A DNA stretch of 42,537 nt, taken from NCBI GenBank assembly GCA_028456385.1, contig JALNQF010000350.1:1-42537 (forward strand). Reading direction: 5' to 3'. The notes below the pieces were generated by a model. The model ran no database searches and was not told the origin of the DNA. It saw nothing but the letters and a program-made list of their open reading frames with translations. The translations under genes and the position numbers were made by a program. Source of the stretch: Ophiosphaerella korrae (lineage: Eukaryota > Ascomycota > Dothideomycetes > Pleosporales > Phaeosphaeriaceae). Shown here piece by piece: positions 1 through 9,568 of this stretch (position 1 is its first letter; every line of letters starts with the position of its first letter).

Positions 1-1315
1 TTCTACTTTTAGTTAGCGCTTAGTAAGCTACTAGGTATATATACCTAGTACTTACTTAGATAGCTTTATCTACTATTCACTCTTTTCAGTTAATTGTTAA
101 AACTGCCTTATTGAGTTATCTTGCGTGAAGTCTACCTTACAGTTCTAAAGTTAAAACCCCCTAGAACGCTTAGCAGCAAACTAAGAGAACTGATATTACT
201 ATTACTAGATAGAGAGGCGATAGGATTGTTTAATATAGGACCTGCTATAACAGTACTAAACGCCTTATCTAAGTCTAGCTTAGCTTCTAGAGCTACTAAC
301 TACTTAGCTAATTTCTTATTATTTAACGCCTTTATCTTATAAAGACAAGAGAGATAAGCTTGATTTTTTACTAGCTTACTCTATGCAAGCTCCTAGATCT
401 ACTTACGTTTAGCTTCGGCCTCTGCGATTTAAGATAGTAATTTTTCTTAAGTTTAGTTAACGGCTTTCCCTATTATTATTAAGCCTAGACGTAAGAATAA
501 GTATAATAAACGTACACTCTAAAAGAGAAACACTAGATACGTTATAAGAACTATATATATTCGTATAGATATACGCCTTATAGGCTCTACTATCGTTCGT
601 AGAAATAATATAAGGAAGGGATTTAGGATTTAACTTAGGAGAAGTATAATAGGAACAAGAAAATATTTCAATACTATTGCGCAATACGCAATCTACAAGA
701 AGGTAGCGACGACGTGTAGACGAGATAACTATAGGGAGTAATAAGGAACTATAGATTAACGAAGAAAGTAGATTAATAACTTTAGCTCTAGGATAGATAA
801 ACGAGGACCTACCTAGAGAGAGAGATAGTGTTACGATAGTAACAAGAGAACTATAGATAGAACTAATAAGCCCTACGACAACTAACCTAGACCTATACGA
901 TAATAAGGGATACGAACCTAATTAGGAGGCTATACATAATTACAACACCTAAAGGTAATCTATAATCTATAGGCTCTTAGTATTAATAGACTATAGATTA
1001 AAGTAATCTATAATCTATTAATCTTAGTACAACGTAGACTATAGATTATAGCTAATCTACGATTCGACAATCTTAGTACACATAGATTACTATAAGTATA
1101 TAGTTAGTAGTAATGCGTATTATTAGGATAGTATTAGCAATTTAATCCCTTGACTACAGAACGCTAATACAAGATAGTTGCGAAACATCTTTTATTATTT
1201 ATAAGTTATTGTAGATTATAATACGAACCTTTGTTATTACCTTGCAATCTACTAACTCCTCCTAAGATAGGTGCCTGTAGTTGACGATAGGTAGCCCGTT
1301 ATACTTATAGTATTA
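1..1315 (+). mobile_element. RIP-degraded retroelement arm (left inverted copy)
   Basis: This AT-rich stretch is full of TAG/TAA stops. Its reverse complement aligns over essentially its whole length with 40.0-41.7 kb, and the differences are mostly C/T and G/A. The best-preserved part is 1-130, nearly identical to the complement of 41575-41702 and including a 22-bp palindrome at 29-50. One open stretch of 73 codons lies at 121-342, but I do not recognise its product. On the right-hand copy, in the same orientation, a Ty3/Gypsy integrase relic lies just upstream, so I infer that this is part of a Gypsy-type element. The left copy keeps more TpG and CpA than the right one, so it is less mutated. 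The homology stops where the pogo element begins. No LTR boundary could be fixed. Confidence 0.6.
29..50. repeat. 22-bp perfect palindrome in retroelement arm
   Basis: The half-site TACTAGGTATA is followed directly by its reverse complement. It is flanked by GTAAG on the left and CTTAC on the right, which extends the inverted symmetry with one unpaired base. The same palindrome is conserved at 41660-41681 in the opposed copy. That is notable because the surrounding DNA is heavily mutated, although the palindrome itself contains no CpA or TpG for RIP to attack. Confidence 0.8.
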
Positions 1316-3167
1316 ACTACCTGTTTACTGCGCTTGTTTTTCTAAGTAGATAAACTTAAAGCCTTTCTCTTCTACCTCTAGCTAGGTTGTATAGAGTTTT
1401 TAGCGTTAATAGCTGCGCGCTAGGCTGCGCGCTAAGCTGCCTTCTCTACTCTCTCTTTCTCCTTTACTAACTTAGCTACCTCTCGCGCTATACGCTTCTC
1501 TTTAGCTAGCTTCTTCTTATATTAGTAAGTAACCTATTATAGCTCTCTCTTCTTAGCCTTTTAAACTTTCTCTTGCTCCTCTACCTTCTTACGATAGTAA
1601 GCCTCTCTTACCTTACGTAGCAACTAGAAGATAGCCCTACTATAGTACTCTTCGCGCTACTAGAGGTTAAGAGAGTTACTCTTTTTCTTATACCTCTCTT
1701 AAATACTAAGAGCTACTTATAGTCCTTTATTCTTATATTATATAAGCTTATATTAAGTTTAAAAGTAATAGAGCAAAGTCCTTAGCGTCTTAACCTAAGG
1801 CTAGGTAGTATCCTTTATAGTACTCTAGATAAAGCTATCTATCTACCTCTAGTTACTATTATAGAGGCCTAACAGCGATACAGAGCTCTAGCTCTCGTTA
1901 GCTAGCAAGTAATTAAACTGTTTAAGGATCCTATTAGCGTCTCTTAGCTAGATACCTATAGCTTTAAATAACTTAAGTATTGTTAAAGTTTTAAAAGCCT
2001 TTATCTAGGCTTACTAGAAGAGTAGAAAGAAGTCGCCTTTGCTAACTAAGATAAGGCTTTAGGCTTACTAAAGGTAGTAATTAAGTTTAACTGTGTAGGC
2101 AGACGCGAGAGGCCTAAACATTACTACATCGAGTAGCTGAAGGGAGTAAGTTAAATAGAGAGGAAAGATAGCAAGTAAGATCTGATTTTTATCACAAAAG
2201 TTAATAAAATCTAGAGTAATATAAGAGCTATACCTATCTACGATAAGTAACTAATATAAGTGTCTAGCTTTAGCAGCAGTACAGCGGTTAAACACCTGCT
2301 CAAGCCAGGCTAGACTAACGTTATCATTTGTCTATCTAGATAGGGATGAGCTAACAAAGACTTAATGCTCTCTAGCCTTAATTGCGTCTACCTATACTAG
2401 TCTTATAGCTCCTTAGGCAGCTTCGTATACAAGTCTAGGTAGTAGAGATGCCCTATCTACACAGATACACGCTAGGGTAGTTATCCACTTGCGAGAACTA
2501 TCTTAGAGAGCTGCCTAAGCCTCCTTTCTCTCCTACATTGCTCAGCTAAAGATACGTTTAGACCTCCTAGTAATGCTAATCATAAAGTCTTTCTTATCCA
2601 TATTGTATATATGCCGTAGCTCTATCTAATATTCCTCTATCTTCTAATATAACAAGTTAAAGTATAGCTTATACTTTGTATAAGAATTAGCTTTGTAGCG
2701 TTTGCAGTTAATACTAGTAGTCTATTTAGATACAAGTGAGCTCTAGTTTCGATAGAGGAAGCAAGTTACCCAGCTCTAGCTAATAGTCTTGTGAGCTACC
2801 TGTGACGCTGAGTTTCTTATCATCTCTCTTGTAGGTAGAAGGCCTCTCTCTGTAAGCTTTTTAATATATTGTACGAGCTCACACTCTTGTTGTGGGCTGA
2901 GCTTTCTCTAGTTGAGGTTTCTGTGCTGTTCCGAGCTTGTCAGGCCCCGGTGTCTTCGGCTTAGCGTAGTTCGTTTAACACCAAATTTGGCAGCAACTTC
3001 TGTGTATGAAAAATCTTCTCCTGGTTCTCGCGATTCGATTTCTTCAATTGCAGCTTGAATCGGGTCCATATTGGTGGAGTTATCGCGTATTGAAGAGAGG
3101 TGGGTCAGACTCAAGTTTGGTGTTCGCGTGCATTGCGCGAACACGTGCATACCGTGCACAGACACGT
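1316..3167 (-). mobile_element. Fot1/pogo-type DNA transposon, RIP-inactivated, with TA target duplication
   Basis: The element reads on the minus strand. Its 5' end (ACGTGTCTGTGCAC, complement of 3154-3167) matches the 5' end of the second pogo copy at 17849. The right-hand end at 1316-1328 (ACTACCTGTTTAC) is a degraded inverted version of that sequence, differing mainly by transitions and one gap. TA dinucleotides at 1314-1315 and 3168-3169 fit the TA duplication of the Tc1/mariner/pogo superfamily. The length of 1852 bp suits Fot1/pogo elements. The element sits in the retroelement arm, whose homology to the 40-kb copy ends at its left border. The terminal repeats are short and degenerate, so the ends are good to a few bases. 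Confidence 0.75.
1400..3069 (-). pseudogene. pogo/Fot1 transposase (psq HTH, CENP-B HTH, DDE_1), many stops
   Basis: The start is the ATG at 3069, followed by a psq-type helix-turn-helix region (MDPIQAAIEEIESREPGED, then FSYTEVAAKFGVKRTTLSRR), open to about 2908. The same strand then carries the HTH_Tnp_Tc5 region (LSPQQECELVQYIKKLTERG). Further on is the DDE_1 catalytic region, with recognisable pieces such as IYNMD...FMI and HITLDFINFCDKNQILL near 2600 and 2200. Most interruptions are TAG or TAA where the family has Gln or Trp, the signature of CpA-directed RIP on the coding strand. The protein would have been about 550 residues, a normal length. It is certainly non-functional. Confidence 0.78.
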
Positions 3168-3279
3168 TAGCGGGTTATCTAAGCAGGGGCCTAGTCCCTC
3201 CTAGTGTGCCGAAATCACTTCGTGTCAGATTTGATAGTCACTCGTAAACAGTTGAATTGATGTGAGTTGATTGATTTGT

Positions 3280-3412
3280 TGCTCTGTCTCCTATCTGCTG
3301 CTCTGTCTCCTATCTGCTGCTCTGTCTCCTATCTGCTGCTCTGTCTCCTATCTGCTGCTCTGTCTCCTATATGCTGCTCTGTCTCCTATCTAATGCTCTG
3401 TCTTCAATCTAT
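3280..3412. repeat. 19-bp tandem repeat, seven units
   Basis: Units of TGCTCTGTCTCCTATCTGC repeat head to tail at 3280, 3299, 3318, 3337, 3356, 3375 and 3394. The first four are identical, the fifth has one change, and the last two diverge at their 3' ends. Because 19 is not a multiple of three, the array translates as a 19-residue period in every frame. The Leu/Cys-rich ORF across it is therefore an artefact, not a gene. Confidence 0.9.
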
Positions 3413-3572
3413 ATACTCATCTCTGTGCAGTTGCGGCTCAGTGATGGAGAGCCTTTATCTCGAGTTTCGTGGTTTGCTCATGTATCGGCTCTACGCAGTC
3501 TGGTCATGACGCGATAAGCCATCATATTGACGATAGCCGTTATTCATGTGATTGCCGAACCAGGTCTCAATT

Positions 3573-3800
3573 CTCCGGCTGGCGCTGTGGCTCTCCAATG
3601 ATGCGCCGTAGTTGAGTTGAGTTGTGGTTGAATTAGTGGCGAGCTAGTATCGCGCACAGCATCGCGCACGCGATGCTAGATCGATCGCCATCGCCATCTC
3701 AATCATCATCTGAATCGATTCATGAGCTGGCTCGTAAGCCAGCTCATCTGACACCAGCTCGCCGTCAGTCAAGCTCATAGCCAGCTCGCCGTTAGTGAAA
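3573..3800. repeat. dispersed GC-rich repeat, copy A
   Basis: It begins CTCCGGCTGGCG and runs through GAGTTGAGTTG, CTAGTATCGC and AGATCGAT motifs into an AGCTC-rich tail. The same order of motifs occurs at 18190-18450 (copy B) with many substitutions and small indels. A perfect inverted repeat lies at 3722-3747: ATGAGCTGGCT, a 4-nt CGTA loop, then the complement. No reading frame is maintained. Both copies lie within 500 bp of a pogo element, on different sides of it, so the repeat is not simply part of pogo. Confidence 0.6.
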
Positions 3801-4649
3801 CTTGCTCGTAGCTAGCTCAAACTTAATATATAAAACAATATATTTCTACTTACTCAGACCCAAGGCAACCCAGTCCGTGCGACCCAACCCCTCTTGGCAT
3901 GAAAATCTTAGGGTCTAACGTAAGCTAACCCAACCCCAACCCTAACCTATTTACCAGCCTATATAGTTAGTTAAACTACTAATACGTCTTATTAATCCTA
4001 CTTAGCGCACTTTGTACTAAGGTCCCTACTAGATTATATAAACCTAACCGATAAGCCTAAGTTAACTAATAAGGTTATAATCTTAGATAGTAGAAAATCC
4101 TATAACGTGCTTAATAACGACCCGGGTGTAACGAAGGTCCCCGGAATCCTTGAGATCCTTGAGGACTCTGGTACTAGTCGGGAGCGGGGCCGATACGCTA
4201 GAAATCATGACGTTGTATAGTAGTAGTCCAAAGCGGGGTTGAGGCGCTACACCAGCGCATGAAAAACTCTACACTTGCGAACGGAGTAAAGCAAGCATTA
4301 TTCACATTGTTAGAACTCAGATTGAAATACTATTCGTCATCCCTTCAATATCTCCTGTGGCCTACGGCAAGTACTATTGTCTTCCAGCTACCTCCTAACA
4401 GATCTACCTTTAGAGCCGCTAAAACCTCAATGTTATCGCAACTTTCTTATTATCTTCTATCGTCTAGTAACTAATACTCTTAAAACCTTGCGCATCTTTG
4501 AAAATTTGAAGCTCCGTTGCCCCTACAAACAAAGCTAGGATTTAATGTCTACTCCTACTCACAATACCTCGTGCAGAGCGAGGAATCTCTGAAATAACTA
4601 ACTAACAAAATGATTACAGTTATAATTATTTAAAAATCATCTGTCTTTC
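3801..4649. other. no gene seen; mixed decayed sequence
   Basis: Moderately AT-rich DNA. 3830-4110 looks lightly RIP-mutated (many TA, few CpA). A short run around 3930 (CCAACCCCAACCCTAACC) resembles telomere-like sequence, but it is a single passage, not an array. A 71-codon ORF at 4259-4474 has no recognisable domain and I do not support it as a gene. Confidence 0.5.
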
Positions 4650-4768
4650 ACATACGACCATAGGACCTTGAGAACAGGGCTTCCCGTTCGCTCAGCCTTA
4701 CTTAAGCAGGGTACCGGCGGATCAGTACTCAGGTGGGTGACCACTGGGGAATCCCCGCTGTTGTATGT
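4650..4768 (+). rRNA. 5S ribosomal RNA
   Basis: The 119-nt sequence starts ACATACGACC and ends GTTGTATGT; these ends pair as the helix I stem of 5S rRNA. Internal landmarks of fungal 5S are present: TTCCCGTTCGCTCAG, CTTAAGCAGGG, GTACTCAGGTGGGTGACCAC and GGGGAATCCCCGCTG. The internal promoter (A box, intermediate element and C box) lies within the conserved 3' half. An AT-rich TATA-like block at 4621-4629, about 20-30 bp upstream, matches the position of the upstream element of filamentous-fungal 5S genes. T runs follow directly as a terminator. 5S genes are dispersed in Pezizomycotina, so an isolated copy is expected. Confidence 0.93.
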
Positions 4769-4778
4769 TTTTGTTTTT
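4768..4778 (+). terminator. Pol III terminator of 5S gene
   Basis: Two runs of five T separated by one G begin at the last base of the 5S gene. RNA polymerase III stops at such T runs. Confidence 0.8.
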
Positions 4779-4846
4779 GACTAAGTATCCTTAGCGGCGA
4801 ATATATTACTGACAAGCAGCATGCCCATACAAAAGGAACCAAGTGA

Positions 4847-5248
4847 CTGTCTCTGGCCGAGCTGACGGAGTTTCTCAGAGAAGAAGGCATTTTTTTGGTC
4901 AAAGAAGAAGATAAGAACAGCTTGTGCATTGCATGGAGAGACACAACCTTGCGGACAGAGTACCATCGTCAGGAATTATAACAAGCTGAGGACCGTGCCA
5001 CAGATGATTTTCACCGGGATCGCTTTCTGGAAAAGGTAGAGCGGCGTGCCAAAGCAGAGACAGCAGTCAGAGCTGAGAAAGCGAAATCAAGAATTAGCCG
5101 AGATGTTTTACAGTGTAACCTGTATATCAAGTCTAATGAACATCTTGACGCAAATCAGGAGCGATCCGCTAGGCAACAATGTGTCAAGTTTAACTTCATG
5201 CCTAATATGTTTCTAGAGGGCAACAAGCGTCAAACTACAAATAACTAA
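4847..5248 (+). pseudogene. decayed coding fragment, unknown protein
   Basis: One frame stays open from 4847 to the TAA at 5246-5248, apart from a single TAA at 4979-4981 in a context where CAA to TAA would be a RIP-type change. The composition is protein-like and charged: LREEGIFLVKEEDKN early, then VERRAKAETAVRAEKAKSRI, which could form a coiled coil. A TGA at 4844 closes the frame upstream, and there is no start codon in a good context. I do not recognise the family. It could be the remains of a small coiled-coil protein or chance. Confidence 0.2.
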
Positions 5249-6369
5249 GAACATTCTGAAACGCGATCCTAAGACATCGTCTGCAAAGATAGTGCAAAAA
5301 ATAGGAATGGTGAAGTTAGTAAACTATGAAAATAGAGAGAGATGCATGCGCTAGCGGGAAAGCCAGTAAAAATGACTGTAGTTTCAAAGGCTTCAAGGAT
5401 AGTCACAACGTATGACCGCGCCTTGAAGTCTGCAGACTGGTTTTATATTATCTGTGCAGCACCAGGCTAGTCGATCGGGCTTGCCAATGCCATACGTAAG
5501 GGTCAGAATAGATCAACAGTAAAGACTTGACTTAACTACCTGCTCTCTAATTACAGTCACAGTTGTCAAGCTCTTAGTGCAGTTTGACCTCCTAATGCCC
5601 ATACTTTGTATCTGCTCGCTCACACTACTGCTGAAAGTTATGTCATGTAGCATGCCCGGAGTATCGTGAATGCTTCTGGCTCAGACCCCACCTCCTATCG
5701 CCGGTATATATTCTCTAGTAGTTTCGAAGCAATTAATCCTACTCGTTCTTTTGAAAGTTAGCGATAAGATTACAATATCAAGCCAAGTAACTTGCATACT
5801 CTAGACAATCAATGCGTGTTCCGACCAAAATACGCAATGAAGAAATAGCGCCCAAAGAAACCGGATACAGAGAACTAACAGAATGAATCTCTTTCCCGTT
5901 GCGAAGCTGTGCATCCGAAGATGTATTCAAGTATTGAACCATTATGTTTTATCGATTTGAGCCCTTTCTTTGCACAAGTGGATTTTGCCAAAAGAAGGAA
6001 TTACAGCTGAATGTAACCGCTGCAAAGTTTGGGCAATGTTCTGTCTTGTCTACGGTCTTCTACAGTTTGCTGTAATGAAACATGGGGTGGATTTCAATAT
6101 AGCGTCTTAGTGGCGTGAGAATGTGCTCGTCGAGCATTTTGCCTTCTGCTTGCTGTATCGCAATAAATAATTTAAATGGTATAGTTTACTCGTGGTAACA
6201 ACAGGAAGAGGTTGAAACTGTAGCCCAGGATAATGACCTTTCAGTCGAATTCGGTTCTTCCATGAGTAGCATACCAACCGATCTACTGACGGTGCGTTTC
6301 GAGGCGCAGTTAAGCATTATACTTGGCAAAAGTTACTTCCTGTTTATAGCACACTTATATAAAATCTTC
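5249..6369. other. no gene seen
   Basis: Moderate-GC sequence with stops in all frames at short intervals. I found no domain, RNA gene or clear repeat. It is the 3' flank of the minus-strand F-box gene that ends at 6370. Confidence 0.5.
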
Positions 6370-7875
6370 CTACACTTGAGAACCTTCCCGTGATCTAATA
6401 ATTTGCATAAAGTCACCTAGAGCTTTGACATCTTCCATTGTGCATTCTGGCGCGGGCTCTATTCTTTGCTCCTCTCCATACCCGAACTCATGACCTTTCT
6501 GGTGATGAGTCGAGCCCATAGTAATCCACTGACTAGGTCCAATTCCGCAATCGAACATACCATACCGTTCATTGAGAACTCTGTTTATAATGTGATAACG
6601 ATTCTCGAAGGCCACTCCGTTATCCCAATCACCGCTACCAAAGGCGAAATGTTTAAGGTTTGGAAGTTCTGACTGGAATCGATGGAAGATGTGATGCCAG
6701 CGAAGATCCACGCGCACAAAGTGACCCCTGAACATAGGTGAATTCCCCGTCGGTTTACTATTGGGGAAATTATCCTTTGCTTGATTCTCCTCAAGCATAA
6801 GTGCGGTTGCGATCAAGCAATCATCTAAGAACAACTCGTTTAAGGAGCTTCCATGTGCCGCGATCCAATCGATCTGCCAACCGTGTGCAATAGAGAAGTT
6901 TCCAAGACTTAAGCTCTTGAGTTTAGAGAGTACAGACATTTTGCGGAAGTCAACAAAAGGCCATACTCCCCAGTAGCATTCTGCGCCATAAAGAGTGAGA
7001 TGCGTAAGTTGGTCGGATATTGGCTTTAGCCAAATATTGGATAAGCTTTGAGAAAAAAACTGGTGAAGCGCAGGCATTTCGATGCTATTCTCAGGCGCTG
7101 CTTCGTCATATTCGGTGGCAATCTGCAGATGCAACTTTGTCAATGCATTCCTGACTGTTGCGAAATTGTCGGACTCGAAAATCTCAGGGTCGTGGTAATC
7201 CTGTAGATTTTTGATGGTCAGAGTTCGGAAGTGCCTTGCTTGTCGCAATGTATCGAGAAAGGTCTCCAAGACATCGAAACGGAAGCTGTTGGTCTCACAG
7301 ACTTCCTTTTCCCAACCGCTACTGTCATCGACCGCGCATTCTCTTGCAAACTTCAAGTCCACCTCCTCAAGATTCTCGAATTCTTTGATGATAGAGATCG
7401 CCTGGGTAAAGCTCTCCTTGATATCTGCCTGCTCTTGATGACCACCAGAAAAATTGGGATCATCGCTTGTATTGATAATGATACGTCGAACAAGCGTCTT
7501 TTGTGCAGATGACAGGAGGAAATTCAACCTGTCCGCACTATCGTCGGTGTGGTTTAATACAACTGTTCGAAAAAGCTGCTCAGTTGCAAGTGCACCGAGC
7601 TCTCTATTGACTAAACGAAGGGCTTTGAGTGTGTCGCTGTATGTGGGTCGTTTGTCGTCATCATCTTGAAAGTAGTCGTTATCTGTGTTTTCAATTGATG
7701 TGGCGCTTTCCAGTGCGTCAAGACATAATCGGCGCAGCTCAACAGGAAGTTGTAACATTGTCGCAATTTGTTTGGGAAAGATGTGAGACGGATAGCGAGA
7801 TCCTTTTGAATCATCAGCAGCTATTTGCGCTAGGCCATATCGACTTAGTAAGAAAGTCCGTGCCTTAGGCAGCAC
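6370..7875 (-). CDS. F-box domain protein with LRR-like C-terminal region
   Basis: A single uninterrupted exon of 501 codons. Residues about 40-90 (LQLPVELRRLCLDALESA and, after an acidic insert, ALRLVNRELGALATEQLFRT) fit the F-box-like domain of fungal proteins, where it binds Skp1 in SCF ubiquitin ligases. The remainder has recurring leucine-rich segments (HFRTLTIKNLQ, QLTHLTLYGAE, KLKSLSLGNFS, SLNELFLDDC, NLKHFAFGSGD) like the irregular LRR region that receives substrates. The first ATG is at 7875. A second ATG at 7758 (residue 40) lies immediately before the F-box and is a plausible alternative start. The gene has normal GC and no stops, so it is intact although it lies between two 5S genes in a transposon-rich stretch. 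The substrate is unknown. Confidence 0.8.
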   Translation of the reverse strand: MLPKARTFLLSRYGLAQIAADDSKGSRYPSHIFPKQIATMLQLPVELRRLCLDALESATSIENTDNDYFQDDDDKRPTYSDTLKALRLVNRELGALATEQLFRTVVLNHTDDSADRLNFLLSSAQKTLVRRIIINTSDDPNFSGGHQEQADIKESFTQAISIIKEFENLEEVDLKFARECAVDDSSGWEKEVCETNSFRFDVLETFLDTLRQARHFRTLTIKNLQDYHDPEIFESDNFATVRNALTKLHLQIATEYDEAAPENSIEMPALHQFFSQSLSNIWLKPISDQLTHLTLYGAECYWGVWPFVDFRKMSVLSKLKSLSLGNFSIAHGWQIDWIAAHGSSLNELFLDDCLIATALMLEENQAKDNFPNSKPTGNSPMFRGHFVRVDLRWHHIFHRFQSELPNLKHFAFGSGDWDNGVAFENRYHIINRVLNERYGMFDCGIGPSQWITMGSTHHQKGHEFGYGEEQRIEPAPECTMEDVKALGDFMQIIRSREGSQV

Positions 7876-7982
7876 AGCCGGGTGCCTAAATTCACTGCAC
7901 GGAGTATCGTTGATAACCTAGAATAAGAAAACGAAACAACAGCTTCTCTCAATAAGAGAACAGAGGTTAAAAAATTCCAAAA

Positions 7983-8101
7983 ACATACAACAGCGGGGAT
8001 TCGCCAGTGGTCACCCACCTGACTACTAGTCCGCCGGTACCCTGCTTAAGTAAGGCTGAGCGAACGGGAAGCCCTGTTCTCAAGGTCCTGTGGTCGTATG
8101 T
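7983..8101 (-). rRNA. 5S ribosomal RNA (second copy, opposite strand)
   Basis: The complement of 7983-8101 is a 119-nt 5S rRNA starting ACATACGACC and ending GTTGTATGT. It differs from the copy at 4650 at five positions: one near base 12, three in the GGACTAGTAGTC segment, and one G to C in GGCGAATCCCC. The last lies in a conserved stem and might weaken pairing, so this copy could be a variant or an early pseudogene. A TATA-like block (complement of about 8123-8133) lies 22-32 bp upstream. Five T (complement of 7979-7983) form the terminator at the 3' end. Confidence 0.9.
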
Positions 8102-9568
8102 GAAACTAATTAAATTTTCGTATATTATATACTGTTGAACATAAGGTTTCATCAAACCTGTGTTTGACAAGCTTTCGAACACGATAAACCCCTTGAATCC
8201 ATACCACAAACACTATAGAAATTGATTCCAAAAGGCCAAAAAGTGCTGGTAACTATATTTATCTAGGTTGCAAACCACGATCTTCTCTCATTATTATGCG
8301 AAGTTTGGAGCAGCTTTGGTTACACGCAAGGATATACATATAGCCATGCCATTTTCGAACATGAATTTGGTAGTATGCATTCAAGAAATTCTCAACAATA
8401 ATTGATGTATACACACTAGCTAATCTAGTGAACCCTTCTACCCAGCAAGACTTCGGACCAAGTAACACTAGTAATGCCCGCCACTAATGCCACCATCGGT
8501 CTGCCTGGATCTCATCATAGCTTCAGACCCTGTGTCTTCTTGCAAGCGCATGCTCTCTTGGTCGAGAGTTCGCCATTATCAGGACGAATGAACATGACAC
8601 TCTGCTCAGAAGACCCTTCGGCTAGGAACCGACCCATAGGATCAATATTCCTCATTTGTGTGTTCGATATTGCGGATAGAATATTGGTATGGTAGGGGCA
8701 GAGCGTGATCGTGTCTGCAAATCTTTGGGGAGGTGGACAGGCGGTGCTCCTATCGTCTGGTCAGTAATGGTACGCGGAATGGTCAATGCCGACGAAGGTG
8801 TACTGACGAGGAAGTACTTTGATGAGCCATGATGCAGGTGGAGAGATGGACTTTAAGGCTAGGGAAACTCAAGCAAAGGGGTCGAAGGAAAGGAGGATGC
8901 TTGTGTGTGTTCAAGACAATCAGATTTGTCTGAACGAAAGCTGGCGAAAAGGCCCATTCTTATACATTGCGTGAGTAAAAGGACAGGGGGTTTCTGGAGC
9001 AAGAGGTGATCTCTCAGCACGGTAATCAGTCCTGCGCAGGGTCAAGTTACATTCAACTCTAGTATTATGGAATACACTAGCTAAGTATGAGAAGACCTCG
9101 AAGTGCATTAGTCTGTCAACTTTTGTTCACCTTGGCAGATCAGACTAACGCGAGGACTATACATTTCGCTTTTTGTTCACCTTCGGCCGGGACGTGTGCA
9201 GGGATCATGAGACAATTCGATGCTAAGCTTTGGACAAGCTTGGTGCTTGGCGCTTGGCAATCCCAGGGAGCAAGCTGGAATCGATCGCATTAGCCTTCCG
9301 TAACTGTCTTCTGTGAAGCGTAATAGGCTGAGATAGACCTCCGCTCCTAGTGCCGCAGCGAGCGTTTACGAGTCTTACCTGAGCATCTACAACGAGTGCA
9401 ATGAGCATGCGTCAGCTAACCGTTCTGGCAGCCTCTCAATGGCTATGTTTGTCTTGGTACGGTGGTGGCGTGGAGGACCTGCTGAAGAAGGGCAACTGTC
9501 AGCCAATAACCAAAAGACAACATCGGCTTGGCATAGCTCCATCCTTGGCCATGGCCCTAGGATATTAA
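8102..9568. other. no gene seen
   Basis: Mid-GC sequence without a supportable reading frame; the longest ORF (8474-8695) has no domain features. A short motif, TTTTGTTCACCTT, occurs twice (about 9112 and 9169). Confidence 0.45.

Noticed and set aside
3267..3509. Leu/Cys-rich 80-codon ORF resembling a small secreted protein
   Set aside because: It is the translation of the 19-bp tandem repeat; all frames give the same 19-residue period.
3930..3960. Telomere-like CCCTAA sequence
   Set aside because: Only a single degenerate passage, no repeat array.
4729..4966. Minus-strand ORFs across the first 5S gene
   Set aside because: They overlap the 5S rRNA and its terminator and have no protein features.
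7967..8209. 80-codon ORF across the second 5S gene
   Set aside because: It is the antisense reading of the 5S rRNA and its flank.
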